The notes under the pieces: generated by a model
What the model saw: only the letters and a program-made list of their open reading frames with translations
What the model was told of the DNA's origin: nothing
The model's database searches: none
Translations under genes and position numbers: made by a program
Shown here: piece by piece, positions 1-6,352 of the stretch
Position numbering within the stretch: position 1 is the stretch's first letter
Layout: each line of letters begins with the position of its first letter
Source of the DNA: Halobacteriales archaeon QH_10_67_13
Lineage (GTDB): Archaea > Halobacteriota > Halobacteria > Halobacteriales > Haloarculaceae
Length of the DNA stretch: 11,575 nucleotides
Direction: 5' to 3'
NCBI GenBank assembly: GCA_003021335.1
Contig: PXQL01000008.1
Coordinates: 1 to 11,575, forward strand

Positions 1-636
1 GTCGCCGAGGCGTTCTTAGACGCCGGCGCGACGGTCTGTGGCGCGGACATCACCGCGCCCGGCGAGGACGGATTCTTATTCGACGAGCCCGACCGGATTG
101 ACTTTCACCAGGGGGATTTCACCGATGAGCGGGTCGTCGTGGATGTCCTCGAGTCGGTCGTCGAGACCCACGGCGGCCTGGATTCGATGGCCGCGATCGC
201 CGGGACTTGGCGGGGCGGCGATCCCGTCGACGAGACCGATGTCGAGACCTTCGACTTTCTGTTCGGCGTCAATCTGAAAACGACCTTCCTGGCCGCGAAA
301 CACGCTTTGCCGCACCTCCGGGAGCGGTCGGGATCGATCGTCACCGTCTCATCGCGCTCCTCGCTCGAGGGCGGGTCCGGTGACGCGCTGTACCGGGCGA
401 GCAAGGCCGGTGTGCGGCTCCTCACCGAGAGCATTGACGCCGAGAACGACGCGGTCCGAGCGAATGCCGTGTTGCCGAGCGTCATCGACACGCCGATGAA
501 CCGGGAGATGATGCCCGATGCCGACCACGCCGCGTGGACCGATCCCGCCGAGATCGCCTCGGTCGTTCTGTTTCTCTCAAGTGACGCGGCCGCGCCGACC
601 AGCGGCGCCGCGGTCCCGGTCTACGGCGACGCCTGA
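1..636 (+). CDS. SDR-family oxidoreductase, 5' end outside window
   Basis: This is the C-terminal 211 residues of a classical short-chain dehydrogenase/reductase, which would be a cytosolic NAD(P)-dependent oxidoreductase of unknown substrate. The frame is open from base 1, so the start codon and the TGxxxGxG dinucleotide-binding loop lie upstream; about 20 residues are missing. Visible are the second Rossmann strand (ATVCGADI), the catalytic Ser of VSS near window residue 117, and the catalytic YxxxK (YRASK) at residues 131-135. The usual NNAG motif appears as AAIAG. The tail DxxxxTSGAAVPVYGDA is the normal SDR end, so the 3' end is complete. The stop at 634-636 is 47 bp from the convergent regulator gene. 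SDR membership is clear; the reaction cannot be told. Confidence 0.9.
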   Translation, partial: VAEAFLDAGATVCGADITAPGEDGFLFDEPDRIDFHQGDFTDERVVVDVLESVVETHGGLDSMAAIAGTWRGGDPVDETDVETFDFLFGVNLKTTFLAAKHALPHLRERSGSIVTVSSRSSLEGGSGDALYRASKAGVRLLTESIDAENDAVRANAVLPSVIDTPMNREMMPDADHAAWTDPAEIASVVLFLSSDAAAPTSGAAVPVYGDA

Positions 637-683
637 CCGTCTCCTCGCCGGGAACGAGCGGTAAAGCAACGATCCGGCCCCGC

Positions 684-1580
684 TCATCTCCAGACCGACC
701 AGGCTGCGGTGGCCGTCAGAACGAACAGTCCGCCGAAAAAGAAGGCCAGTCCGCTGATGAGCCCAATGCTCGGGTCGGTACCCGACGCCTCGACCAGGGC
801 AGCGATGTCCCCCTGATCGAGCGCGAGCACCGTCCCGTCGGCCGACAGCTCGATGTCGGCGGTCGCGTTCACAGACCGGTCACCGGCCTCGACGAGCACG
901 TCTTCGCTGACGAAGTTGGTCTCGCCCACCTGCTCTCGGAGGGCGTCGAGGTCGGTGATCTGACTGCTGGTCTCTTCGGTGGTGTCCGCGTCTGTGGTTC
1001 CGACGCCGCCGTCGTCGCTGCTCGCCGTGCCGGTGTCGTCGCCCCCGTCGCCGGAGTCGGGAGCGTCCTCGGCCGCCTCGCCGCCGTCGGTCTGTGCGGT
1101 GAACTCGGCCGACTGCTCCGCGAAATCGCCGCCGTCGGTGTCCGCCTGCGTGGCGAGCCAGCCGACCGCGAGACTCGCCGGCACCAAGGCCCCGAATGCG
1201 CCCACCAGGCGCCGGAGCGCCGCCCGGAGCGAACTCTGTTTGTCCCGGCCGGCGTACAGGACCAGCGACTCGTCGGTCGGCGCGTACACCTTCATCTCCG
1301 AGCCCCGCTCGGAGTACCAGGTGTCGACCACCTCGACGAGCTCGGCGTCGGTGAGCTTCTCGAGGTGATACTGGACGTTCTGTACGGAGGTTCCGGTCGC
1401 CTCGGCCAGGTCCGAGGCCGCCTGGGGCTGCTCGTGGAGCGCGAGAAAGATCTCTCGGGTCGTGCCCGCGGCGAGCGCCTCGAACACCTCGTCCGCGGTC
1501 TCCTCGTCGAGATCGACCAGGCGCGGCTCCCGGTCCTCGTCGACGGACACCGAGTCTCTGATCGGAAAGAGACTACCCAT
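684..1580 (-). CDS. Membrane-anchored winged-helix (ArsR-like) regulator
   Basis: This 298-residue protein has an N-terminal winged helix (about residues 28-100; LAAGTTREIFLALHE and VQNVQYHLEKLTDAELVEV form the helix-turn-helix), then a hydrophobic segment (about 125-144), an acidic Ser/Thr/Gly/Asp-rich stretch (about 146-205), a small ordered region (about 207-265) and a second transmembrane helix (about 272-294) ending at the C-terminus. The expected topology has DNA-binding and C-terminal ends in the cytoplasm and about 125 residues outside. Haloarchaea have many such one-component membrane HTH proteins; the signal sensed here is unknown. The ATG at 1578-1580 is chosen because a TATA-like TTTTAGTAA lies 25-33 nt upstream with no Shine-Dalgarno sequence, the leaderless pattern. 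An inverted repeat overlaps this promoter and may allow autoregulation (inference). Confidence 0.85.
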   Translation of the reverse strand: MGSLFPIRDSVSVDEDREPRLVDLDEETADEVFEALAAGTTREIFLALHEQPQAASDLAEATGTSVQNVQYHLEKLTDAELVEVVDTWYSERGSEMKVYAPTDESLVLYAGRDKQSSLRAALRRLVGAFGALVPASLAVGWLATQADTDGGDFAEQSAEFTAQTDGGEAAEDAPDSGDGGDDTGTASSDDGGVGTTDADTTEETSSQITDLDALREQVGETNFVSEDVLVEAGDRSVNATADIELSADGTVLALDQGDIAALVEASGTDPSIGLISGLAFFFGGLFVLTATAAWSVWR

Positions 1581-1604
1581 GGTACTTTCTCGTACAGTGC
1601 CCCG

Positions 1605-1613
1605 TTACTAAAA
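1605..1613 (-). promoter_or_regulatory. TATA-like element of the membrane wHTH gene
   Basis: The minus strand reads TTTTAGTAA 25-33 nt before the ATG at 1580, the distance expected of a leaderless haloarchaeal promoter. It coincides with the left arm of the inverted repeat 1607-1644. Confidence 0.5.
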
Positions 1614-1644
1614 CCGTAGTCTACGCACAAACGGTTGTTTTAGT
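1607..1644. repeat. Inverted repeat, candidate operator
   Basis: ACTAAAAC at 1607-1614 is mirrored by GTTTTAGT at 1637-1644 (8/8 bp). Inside the arms, CCGT at 1614-1617 is mirrored by ACGG at 1631-1634 with a 2-nt offset. The left arm is also the probable TATA element of the wHTH gene at 684-1580, so a dimer bound here could block its promoter. That role is inferred from position only. Confidence 0.5.
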
Positions 1645-1786
1645 CGGGGATAGCGCCGGATTCGCGGGGGCAACGCCCGAGGAGCACCGGATCGGTCGCT
1701 CCCCCAAGGCGTTCGTTTCCAATGAGTCTTTGAGCCTCTCCCCGACCCGTTCCGTTCGGGTTCAACAGCGGTTTGACTACCCGTCG

Positions 1787-1806
1787 CGTCCGACGGCCGT
1801 CGGACG
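1787..1806. repeat. 20-bp perfect palindrome upstream of the RHH gene
   Basis: CGTCCGACGGCCGTCGGACG is a perfect palindrome with no spacer. It ends 40 bp before the ATG of the RHH gene and about 9 bp before its TATA-like element (1816-1823). RHH proteins bind palindromes and often repress their own genes, so this is a good autoregulatory operator candidate. The rest of 1645-1846 shows no convincing gene. Confidence 0.55.
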
Positions 1807-1846
1807 GCTCGGTAGACTTTTGCCCTCGGCGGGGGTCGGTCAAAAC

Positions 1847-2002
1847 ATGTGCAACGCCGATCGTGCGGCCGAGACGGAAGTCGAGGTGACCGTACGGCTC
1901 CCCGGGGACCTCCTCGCGGAGATCGACGCGTTCGCCGCCCGACGAGGCTACGCCGGCCCCGACGCCGTCGTCGCCGAGGCACTCGATCGCAGGACCGAGT
2001 GA
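1847..2002 (+). CDS. Small ribbon-helix-helix (CopG/MetJ-type) protein
   Basis: This 51-residue protein is nearly all RHH fold: strand EVEVTVRLP (about residues 10-18), helix DLLAEIDAFAARRG, then DAVVAEALDRRTE as helix 2. The alternating pattern VTVRLP supplies the DNA-contacting strand of the obligate dimer, so a transcriptional repressor role is likely. The frame is open from an ATG at 1730, but the RHH signature begins just after the ATG at 1847, and a TATA-like ACTTTTGC lies 24-31 nt before it, so the short form is preferred; the extra 39 residues look like noncoding sequence. It lies 48 bp upstream of the DHQ synthase gene on the same strand. It could regulate that gene, itself or neither; sequence alone cannot decide. 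Confidence 0.75.
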   Translation: MCNADRAAETEVEVTVRLPGDLLAEIDAFAARRGYAGPDAVVAEALDRRTE

Positions 2003-2050
2003 CGGTCCCATGACCGCCACGTTCAAGCCCGCCGCCGCTGACTCCCGGAT

Positions 2051-3214
2051 ATGACACGGAGCGTCTGGATCAAGGCCGACGGCGCGGTCGGCGACTGGGA
2101 AACTCGAAAACGTCGGATCACCGCCGGCATCGAGGCCGGCGTCGACTGGGTGCTGGTCGACCGCGAGGATGTCTCCCGGGTCCACGAGCTCGGCCGAGTG
2201 AACGTCGCAGCGTTCGCCGGCGACGACGTTCACGTCATGGAGGCTGAGTCGGAGCCGGTCGACGCTGACGCGACGATCGTCGGTAAGAACGCCGAGGGGG
2301 ACGGGACGGTCGATCTCCCGCCGGATCTTTCGGGCTCTGCGGACCTCTCGGCGCTCCGCCAGGACGGCCGGGAGACCACCGGCGGCTACGTGCGGATCCT
2401 CGACCCGGAGTACGAGGCCTTCGCCGAGGAGGTCGCAACCGCCGCCGAGTACACGATCGTCGTCGGCGAGGACTGGCAGATCATTCCCCTGGAGAACCTG
2501 ATCGCCCGTATCGGCGAGGAGACTACCCTCGTAGCGGGGGTCCGGAACGCGGCCGAGGCACGGACCGCCTTCGAGACGCTCGAGATCGGCGCCGAGGCCG
2601 TGTTGCTCGACACGGACGACCCCGACGAGATCCGGGCCACGGTCGAGCTGTGCAACGAGATCGACCGCGAACGGCTCGATCTTTCCTGGGCCGAGGTGGC
2701 GGCGGTCGAACAGACCGGTCCGGCCGATCGGGTCTGTATCGACACCGGCTCGCTGCTTGAGGATACCGAGGGGATGCTCGTCGGCTCGATGAGTCGGGGC
2801 CTGTTTTTCGTCCACGCCGAGACCGATGACTCTCCGTACGTCGATCCCCGCCCGTTCCGGGTCAACGCCGGCGCGGTTCACGCCTATGTCCGCACCCCGG
2901 ACGGCGAGACGCGGTACCTCTCGGAACTCTCGAGCGGCGATACTGTCCAAGTCGTCGACGCCGACGGCGAGACCCGCGAGGCGATTGTCGGCCGGGCGAA
3001 AATCGAACGCCGGCCGATGTTTCGGGTCCAAGCGACCGTCGACGGCGATCCGGTCGAGACGCTCTTACAAAACGCCGAGACGATCAAACTCCACACTCGC
3101 GACGGCCCGCGTTCGGTCACCGAGCTTGAGGCGGGCGACGAGGTGCTCGTCTACCACGAGCGGACGGCGCGTCACTTCGGCGAGGCCGTCGACGAGACGG
3201 TCATCGAACGATAG
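2051..3214 (+). CDS. aroB': 3-dehydroquinate synthase, type II (archaeal)
   Basis: This 387-residue protein is full length for the archaeal family that deaminates and cyclises 2-amino-3,7-dideoxy-D-threo-hept-6-ulosonate to 3-dehydroquinate using NAD+, in the alternative entry to aromatic amino acid synthesis. It is unrelated to bacterial AroB. Conserved stretches seen: SVWIKADG (residues 4-11), VGEDWQIIPLENLIA (138-152), GSMSRGLFFVHAET (245-258), RPFRVNAGAVHAY (267-279) and LLQNAETIKL (338-347). The ATG at 2051 follows a weak TATA-like GTTCAAG 24-30 nt upstream. Its stop is 1 nt from the stop of the convergent gene at 3216. The partner that makes its substrate (ADTH synthase) is not in this window, but the next pathway enzyme, AroD, is nearby at 3678-4373. 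Confidence 0.95.
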   Translation: MTRSVWIKADGAVGDWETRKRRITAGIEAGVDWVLVDREDVSRVHELGRVNVAAFAGDDVHVMEAESEPVDADATIVGKNAEGDGTVDLPPDLSGSADLSALRQDGRETTGGYVRILDPEYEAFAEEVATAAEYTIVVGEDWQIIPLENLIARIGEETTLVAGVRNAAEARTAFETLEIGAEAVLLDTDDPDEIRATVELCNEIDRERLDLSWAEVAAVEQTGPADRVCIDTGSLLEDTEGMLVGSMSRGLFFVHAETDDSPYVDPRPFRVNAGAVHAYVRTPDGETRYLSELSSGDTVQVVDADGETREAIVGRAKIERRPMFRVQATVDGDPVETLLQNAETIKLHTRDGPRSVTELEAGDEVLVYHERTARHFGEAVDETVIER

Positions 3215-3215
3215 G

Positions 3216-3650
3216 TCAGTCTCCGGCCGATGAGTCCTCGGAGCCCTCCTCAAGCCGCGTCGTACACCACTGGCAGAACTCGAGCTCCTCGTCGACCTCC
3301 TCGCCGCACTCGGGGCACTCCGTGACGCCCTCTGACGCCTGTCGGTCGTTCAGCCTGCCGGCCATCCAGTAGGCGTCAACGACGCTGAGAACCGAGAGCC
3401 CGAGAATCGCCAGGCTCACCTCGAGCGGGAGCGCCCGGCTGGCTTCGAGTACCGTTTCGGGGGAGATTGACTCCGGAACGGCCTCGTCGGGGACGAGCAC
3501 CAGGCCTGCGGCGACGATGGCGACGAACCACCCGACTGCCCGGCCCCACAGCCGGAGGTACACGTGTCCCAACCCCGGGTACAGCACCGCGAGCGCCGCC
3601 GCCAGCCACGGGCGCTTTTTTGACTTATCCCCGGTAGCCGTCTCGGCCAT
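3216..3650 (-). CDS. Small membrane protein with C-terminal zinc ribbon
   Basis: This 144-residue protein has a short charged N-terminus (TGDKSKKR), two closely spaced transmembrane helices around a PGLGHVYLRLWGRA turn typical of TM2-like membrane proteins (about residues 14-53), a further helix (about 78-97), and a C-terminal zinc ribbon with CPEC and CQWC knuckles (C112, C115, C126, C129). It ends in an acidic tail. A GTG at 3653 is also in frame; the ATG at 3650 is preferred because the TATA-like TTAAATT is centred 28 nt before it. Family function is unknown. It lies between two shikimate-pathway genes, 1 nt from the DHQ synthase stop and 27 bp below AroD, so it may be partly co-transcribed with aroD, but nothing ties it to the pathway. 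Confidence 0.85.
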   Translation of the reverse strand: MAETATGDKSKKRPWLAAALAVLYPGLGHVYLRLWGRAVGWFVAIVAAGLVLVPDEAVPESISPETVLEASRALPLEVSLAILGLSVLSVVDAYWMAGRLNDRQASEGVTECPECGEEVDEELEFCQWCTTRLEEGSEDSSAGD

Positions 3651-3674
3651 CACGAAAAGTTGTCTCCGGCGGCC

Positions 3675-3681
3675 AATTTAA
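3675..3681 (-). promoter_or_regulatory. TATA-like element overlapping the aroD stop
   Basis: The minus strand reads TTAAATT, centred 28 nt before the ATG at 3650. It contains the TAA stop codon of aroD (3678-3680), so the downstream membrane-protein gene probably has its own promoter within the end of aroD. Confidence 0.5.
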
Positions 3682-4373
3682 CGTTGTGGCTCGGGCCCGT
3701 CCGGACCGCCCAGCGCCGCGATCAGCTCCCGCAGCGTTTCGAGATCGTACTGTCCGGGAGCGGTCGCCTCGGCCTCCACGAGCGGCGCGTACCCGATCCG
3801 GGAGCCGTACAGCGGCGCGACCGCCCGGGAGTGTCGGCCCGCCTCGCCCATGGCCACCGTCGCCACGCGGTGGCCGGCCGCGGTCGCCGCCCGCGTCGCG
3901 GCGAGTAGATCCAGCACCGCGTCGGGCCCGTCGGCGTACGTGGCGAGCTTTGCGACGTCGCCGCGCTCCGACGCGGCCGCGAGCAGCGATCGGAGCCGAT
4001 TGCGCGGCGGAGTCCCCTCAAAGTCGTGTGTCGAGACGATCACCGCGGTGTCGTTGTTCCGGGCCGTCTCGAGAACCGCCTCTGCGCCGCCTTCGCGTAC
4101 GGTCGCGAGTTCGACGTCGACGGCCGCGACTGCCGGCTCCGCTGCGGCCGCCGCGAGCGTCGACAGCCGCTCCGATCCCGCCGGAGTCGCTCCGCCCTCG
4201 CTTTCGAGACGGTTCGTGACGATCACAGGGAGTCCGGTATGTCTCTCGACTGGCCCGAGCCCCTCCTCGGCGAGATCGATCCGATACTCGATCGCGTCGG
4301 CGTAATCTCGCGCCCGGTCGGTTCGGCGCAGGTTGTCTGTGCTCGCCGCGAGCACGAACGACTCAAACTCCAC
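3678..4373 (-). CDS. aroD: 3-dehydroquinate dehydratase, type I
   Basis: This 231-residue class I enzyme removes water from 3-dehydroquinate through a lysine Schiff base, giving 3-dehydroshikimate, the step after the DHQ synthase encoded at 2051-3214. Key residues are visible: EYRID at 29-33, the catalytic His in STHDF (H116), the Schiff-base Lys in AKLAT (K142), MGEAGRHSR (175-183) and the substrate-closing loop APGQ (205-208). The length fits the family. The start is GTG at 4373, fixed by an in-frame stop 10 codons upstream (4401-4403) and by a strong Shine-Dalgarno GGAGG at 4381-4385, 7 nt before the GTG. This ribosome-binding site is unusual among its leaderless neighbours and suggests a transcript with a leader. 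Confidence 0.95.
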   Translation of the reverse strand: MEFESFVLAASTDNLRRTDRARDYADAIEYRIDLAEEGLGPVERHTGLPVIVTNRLESEGGATPAGSERLSTLAAAAAEPAVAAVDVELATVREGGAEAVLETARNNDTAVIVSTHDFEGTPPRNRLRSLLAAASERGDVAKLATYADGPDAVLDLLAATRAATAAGHRVATVAMGEAGRHSRAVAPLYGSRIGYAPLVEAEATAPGQYDLETLRELIAALGGPDGPEPQR

Positions 4374-4473
4374 GCTCAGCCCTCCGTCGGACCTCTCCGC
4401 CTACTCTGTTGAGCGCTCTCGAACCGTCGAGGCGACGAGTCCGGCGGTGTCGTCGGGGCCGTGTCCGCTCCAT
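4363..4473 (-). CDS. Possible 36-residue upstream ORF in the aroD leader
   Basis: An ATG at 4473 lies about 25 nt below a TATA-like TTTTTATG, exactly where a leaderless transcript would begin. The frame runs 36 codons (MERTRPRRHRRTRR at the start; arginine-rich throughout) and stops at 4363-4365, overlapping the aroD GTG by 11 nt in another frame. It could couple translation of the leader to aroD. Arginine-rich out-of-frame reading is common in GC-rich DNA, so this may be chance; no homologous family is recognised. Confidence 0.25.
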   Translation of the reverse strand: MERTRPRRHRRTRRLDGSRALNRVGGEVRRRAERGV

Positions 4474-4494
4474 CGTTTCACTCTACCCCAGCGG

Positions 4495-4502
4495 CATAAA
4501 AA
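4495..4502 (-). promoter_or_regulatory. TATA-like element for the aroD transcript
   Basis: The minus strand reads TTTTTATG here, the clearest TATA candidate upstream of aroD. It predicts initiation near 4470-4475 and a leader of about 100 nt before the aroD GTG. The rest of 4374-4619, between aroD and the divergent GTPase gene, shows no other gene. Confidence 0.45.
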
Positions 4503-4582
4503 GCCTGCCGCCGCGCCGATCCGGGTCCATACCGCTCGTGCCAGCCCGAGGCGACAACCAGCCAGAGCCGACCGCGCCCGAT

Positions 4583-4599
4583 CCGGTGGGTTTTACCGG
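4583..4599 (+). promoter_or_regulatory. TATA-like element of the GTPase gene within a short inverted repeat
   Basis: TTTTA at 4591-4595 is 25-29 nt before the ATG at 4620, fitting a leaderless promoter. It sits inside CCGGT (4583-4587) / ACCGG (4595-4599), 5-bp arms with a 7-nt spacer, which could be an operator or chance. Confidence 0.45.
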
Positions 4600-4619
4600 T
4601 TCGGGAGTGAAGTTGCTGT

Positions 4620-5615
4620 ATGTCTCAGCCGTTCGAGGAGCTGCCGCCGACCCCGAGCGCCGACGAGCTCCTCGACACCGCCTTCTCCCGGGGGGCTCGG
4701 TCCGGCGGGGCCAAGTCCGGGCTCGACGCCCAGCAGTCGATGCTCGCGACGGCCGCGAACGTCATCTCAGACAACCTCGAGAACGTCGTGACCCGATGGC
4801 CCGACCTCGACGCGATTGACCCGTTCTACCGCGAACTCGCGGATGCCCTCGTCGGGGTCGATCGGCTCCGGGCGGCGCTGAACGAGATCGGGTGGGCCGG
4901 CCGGAAAGCCGGCGAGCTCCGCCGGGAGTACGAGGGGCGGCTCCGCGGCGATACCGATCGCGCACGGAAGCTCCGCCAGCAGGCCTTCGCCCGCCTGGCC
5001 GACGTCGTCGAGGAGGTCGCTCCGGCACTCGAGCAGGTCGCCGAAGCCGGCGGCGAGTTGGGCGTGCTCCCGGAGATCCGCCCCGAGAAGCCGACGATCG
5101 TCGTCGCCGGCTACCCGAACGTCGGGAAGTCGTCGTTCGTCAACGCCGTCACCCGGGCGACAAACGAGACGGCCACCTACCCGTTTACCACCACGCGGAT
5201 CAACGTCGGCCACGTCAAGCACGAGCGGATCCGCTACCAGCTCGTCGACACCCCCGGGCTGCTCGACCGTCCCGAGGCCGAGCGCAACGCCGTCGAGTCC
5301 CAGGCCGTCAGCGCCCTGACCCATGCCGCCGACGCGGTGCTCGTGGTGCTCGATCCGACCGGTGAGTGTGGCTATCCCCTCCCCGTTCAGCGCGCGCTCC
5401 GGGACGAGATCGAGACCCGGTTCGACGCCCCGGTGCTGTCGGTGTTCAACAAATCAGACCGCGTCGACGACCCGGACTTCCCCGACGCCGAGTACACGAT
5501 GAGCGTTACCGAGGGGACGAACGTCCAGACCGTGTTGGAGGCAGCGATCGCGGCCGTTGGCTACGAGCTTGAGCTCCCGATCGACGACCGGGCTGATGTC
5601 GGCCCGCGCCGGTAA
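4620..5615 (+). CDS. NOG1-like (Obg-superfamily) GTPase
   Basis: This 331-residue GTPase resembles archaeal NOG1 proteins, linked in eukaryotes to 60S ribosome biogenesis. An N-terminal helical region (about residues 1-150, the NOG1 N-domain, with charged coiled segments such as RREYEGRLRGDTDRARKLRQQ) precedes the G domain. All five motifs are seen: G1 GYPNVGKSS (164-172), G2 in the FTTT stretch (189-192), G3 DTPG (210-213), G4 NKSD (277-280) and G5 SVTEGTN (295-301). The protein ends soon after the G domain, as expected for the short archaeal form without the eukaryotic C-terminal extension. The ATG at 4620 is supported by a TATA-like element 25-29 nt upstream. A role in ribosome assembly is family inference. 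Confidence 0.9.
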   Translation: MSQPFEELPPTPSADELLDTAFSRGARSGGAKSGLDAQQSMLATAANVISDNLENVVTRWPDLDAIDPFYRELADALVGVDRLRAALNEIGWAGRKAGELRREYEGRLRGDTDRARKLRQQAFARLADVVEEVAPALEQVAEAGGELGVLPEIRPEKPTIVVAGYPNVGKSSFVNAVTRATNETATYPFTTTRINVGHVKHERIRYQLVDTPGLLDRPEAERNAVESQAVSALTHAADAVLVVLDPTGECGYPLPVQRALRDEIETRFDAPVLSVFNKSDRVDDPDFPDAEYTMSVTEGTNVQTVLEAAIAAVGYELELPIDDRADVGPRR

Positions 5616-5736
5616 CCCGCGTCCGTGTCGTCGGGCTCGCCCGGTGTGGTCCGAACCCGGTGATAGAACCCGGCCGGTCGCGTCGGACGCGTCTACCCGA
5701 CGGTCGCGGTATCTCGATCGTCTGGTCTCGAGGGAG

Positions 5737-5982
5737 TCACCCCAGCGCGACGATCGCGAACGGGAGTGCGAGCGCGAGGAGGCTGCTGAGGACGATCGCG
5801 ATCGCGATCCGGTCGCGGTCCGTCTCGGTGTACACCCGGTAGCCGGCGTAGGCGCCGGCAATCCCGGCTAAGGGGATCACGAGCCAGGCGAGCAGCACCG
5901 AGAGCACCCCGGCGAGCACGTACAACTGTCCGTCCTCGGCCCACCGGCGCACCCGTTCGCCCACCGTCTCCGATTGACTCAT
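5737..5982 (-). CDS. Small two-helix membrane protein, unknown function
   Basis: This 81-residue protein has a polar N-terminus ([18 protein letters not shown]), a hydrophobic helix (about residues 20-48, [21 protein letters not shown]), a charged loop ([11 protein letters not shown]) and a second helix (about 59-80) reaching the C-terminus. The coding signal is good: acidic soluble parts, haloarchaeal codon use and a clean ATG at 5982. I do not recognise a characterised family. It lies divergent to the eL43 operon (103 bp between starts) and convergent with the GTPase gene (121 bp). The 5616-5736 gap contains only GC-rich sequence with a short GAACCCGG direct repeat. Confidence 0.7.
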   Translation of the reverse strand: MSQSETVGERVRRWAEDGQLYVLAGVLSVLLAWLVIPLAGIAGAYAGYRVYTETDRDRIAIAIVLSSLLALALPFAIVALG

Positions 5983-6053
5983 CGCGATCTATACGTTTGC
6001 CCGCCGGAACGGAAGTCGGTCTCGTCCGACCCCGTCGCCGGGGCGACTCGCAG

Positions 6054-6061
6054 GGTTTATC
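6054..6061 (+). promoter_or_regulatory. TATA-like element of the eL43-rpo12-pcc1 operon
   Basis: GGTTTATC, with TTTATC 25-30 nt before the eL43 ATG at 6086. This is the expected leaderless promoter of the operon. Confidence 0.6.
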
Positions 6062-6085
6062 ACCGGTTCGACCCGAAATACAGGC

Positions 6086-6352
6086 ATGAGTGAGGACAGT
6101 ACCCGGACTGGAAGCGCGGGCCGGTTCGGCGCCCGCTACGGCCGCGTCAGCCGCCGCCGGGTCGCCGAGATCGAACGCGAGATGGAAAACGCACAGGTCG
6201 ACGGCGATGACGTGACCCGGCTCTCGACGGGGATCTGGCGCAACGAAGAGACCGGCGAGACGTTCACGGGCGGCGCCTACAAGCCCGAGACGCCGGCGGG
6301 TCAAACCGCGACCCGGTCGATTCGCGCCGCGCTGAGCGAGGACGAAGAATGA
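6086..6352 (+). CDS. rpl37ae: 50S ribosomal protein eL43 (L37Ae), cysteine-free form
   Basis: This 88-residue protein carries the eL43 signatures [22 protein letters not shown] (residues 9-30), TGIW (48-51), [13 protein letters not shown] (60-72) and [12 protein letters not shown] at the end. eL43 binds 23S rRNA in the large subunit and normally holds one zinc ion with two CxxC knuckles. Here all four cysteines are missing: the first knuckle region reads AQVDGDDV and is about 4 residues shorter than in the Haloarcula protein as I recall it, and the second reads RNEETGET at unchanged length. The gene is otherwise intact and first in an operon; its stop overlaps the rpo12 start (ATGA). Its 3' part (6269-6337) recurs exactly at 7144-7212. 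Confidence 0.92.
   Translation: MSEDSTRTGSAGRFGARYGRVSRRRVAEIEREMENAQVDGDDVTRLSTGIWRNEETGETFTGGAYKPETPAGQTATRSIRAALSEDEE
6269..6337 (+). repeat. 69-bp direct repeat, donor copy inside eL43
   Basis: This segment is identical over 69 bp to 7144-7212, 875 bp downstream on the same strand. It encodes eL43 residues 62-84 (GGAYKPETP through RAALS). It is the probable source copy because here it is an integral part of a normal eL43 reading frame. Confidence 0.95.

Noticed and set aside
979..1368. A plus-strand Ser/Pro-rich frame inside the membrane regulator gene.
   Set aside because: It mirrors the acidic low-complexity linker on the opposite strand and has no independent support.
1755..1775. A GGTTCAA motif resembling a tRNA T-loop.
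   Set aside because: No acceptor, D or anticodon arm could be built around it on either strand.
1730..1846. An upstream ATG that would add 39 residues to the RHH protein.
   Set aside because: The added part shows no haloarchaeal protein character, covers the palindrome and the TATA-like element, and the RHH domain begins right after the downstream ATG.
2010..2054. A 14-codon ORF whose stop overlaps the start of DHQ synthase (ATGA).
   Set aside because: It is very short and has a poor start context; the chance of such an overlap is high, and there is no sign of a leader peptide with aromatic codons.
1640..3031. A 463-codon open frame on the minus strand opposite DHQ synthase.
   Set aside because: It is the usual shadow frame of a GC-rich gene; the plus-strand DHQ synthase is unmistakable, and the antisense translation has no recognisable domain and no start signals.
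3686..4412. Several Arg/Pro/Ser-rich plus-strand frames opposite aroD.
   Set aside because: All overlap a complete AroD with every catalytic residue; their composition is typical of antisense reading in GC-rich DNA.
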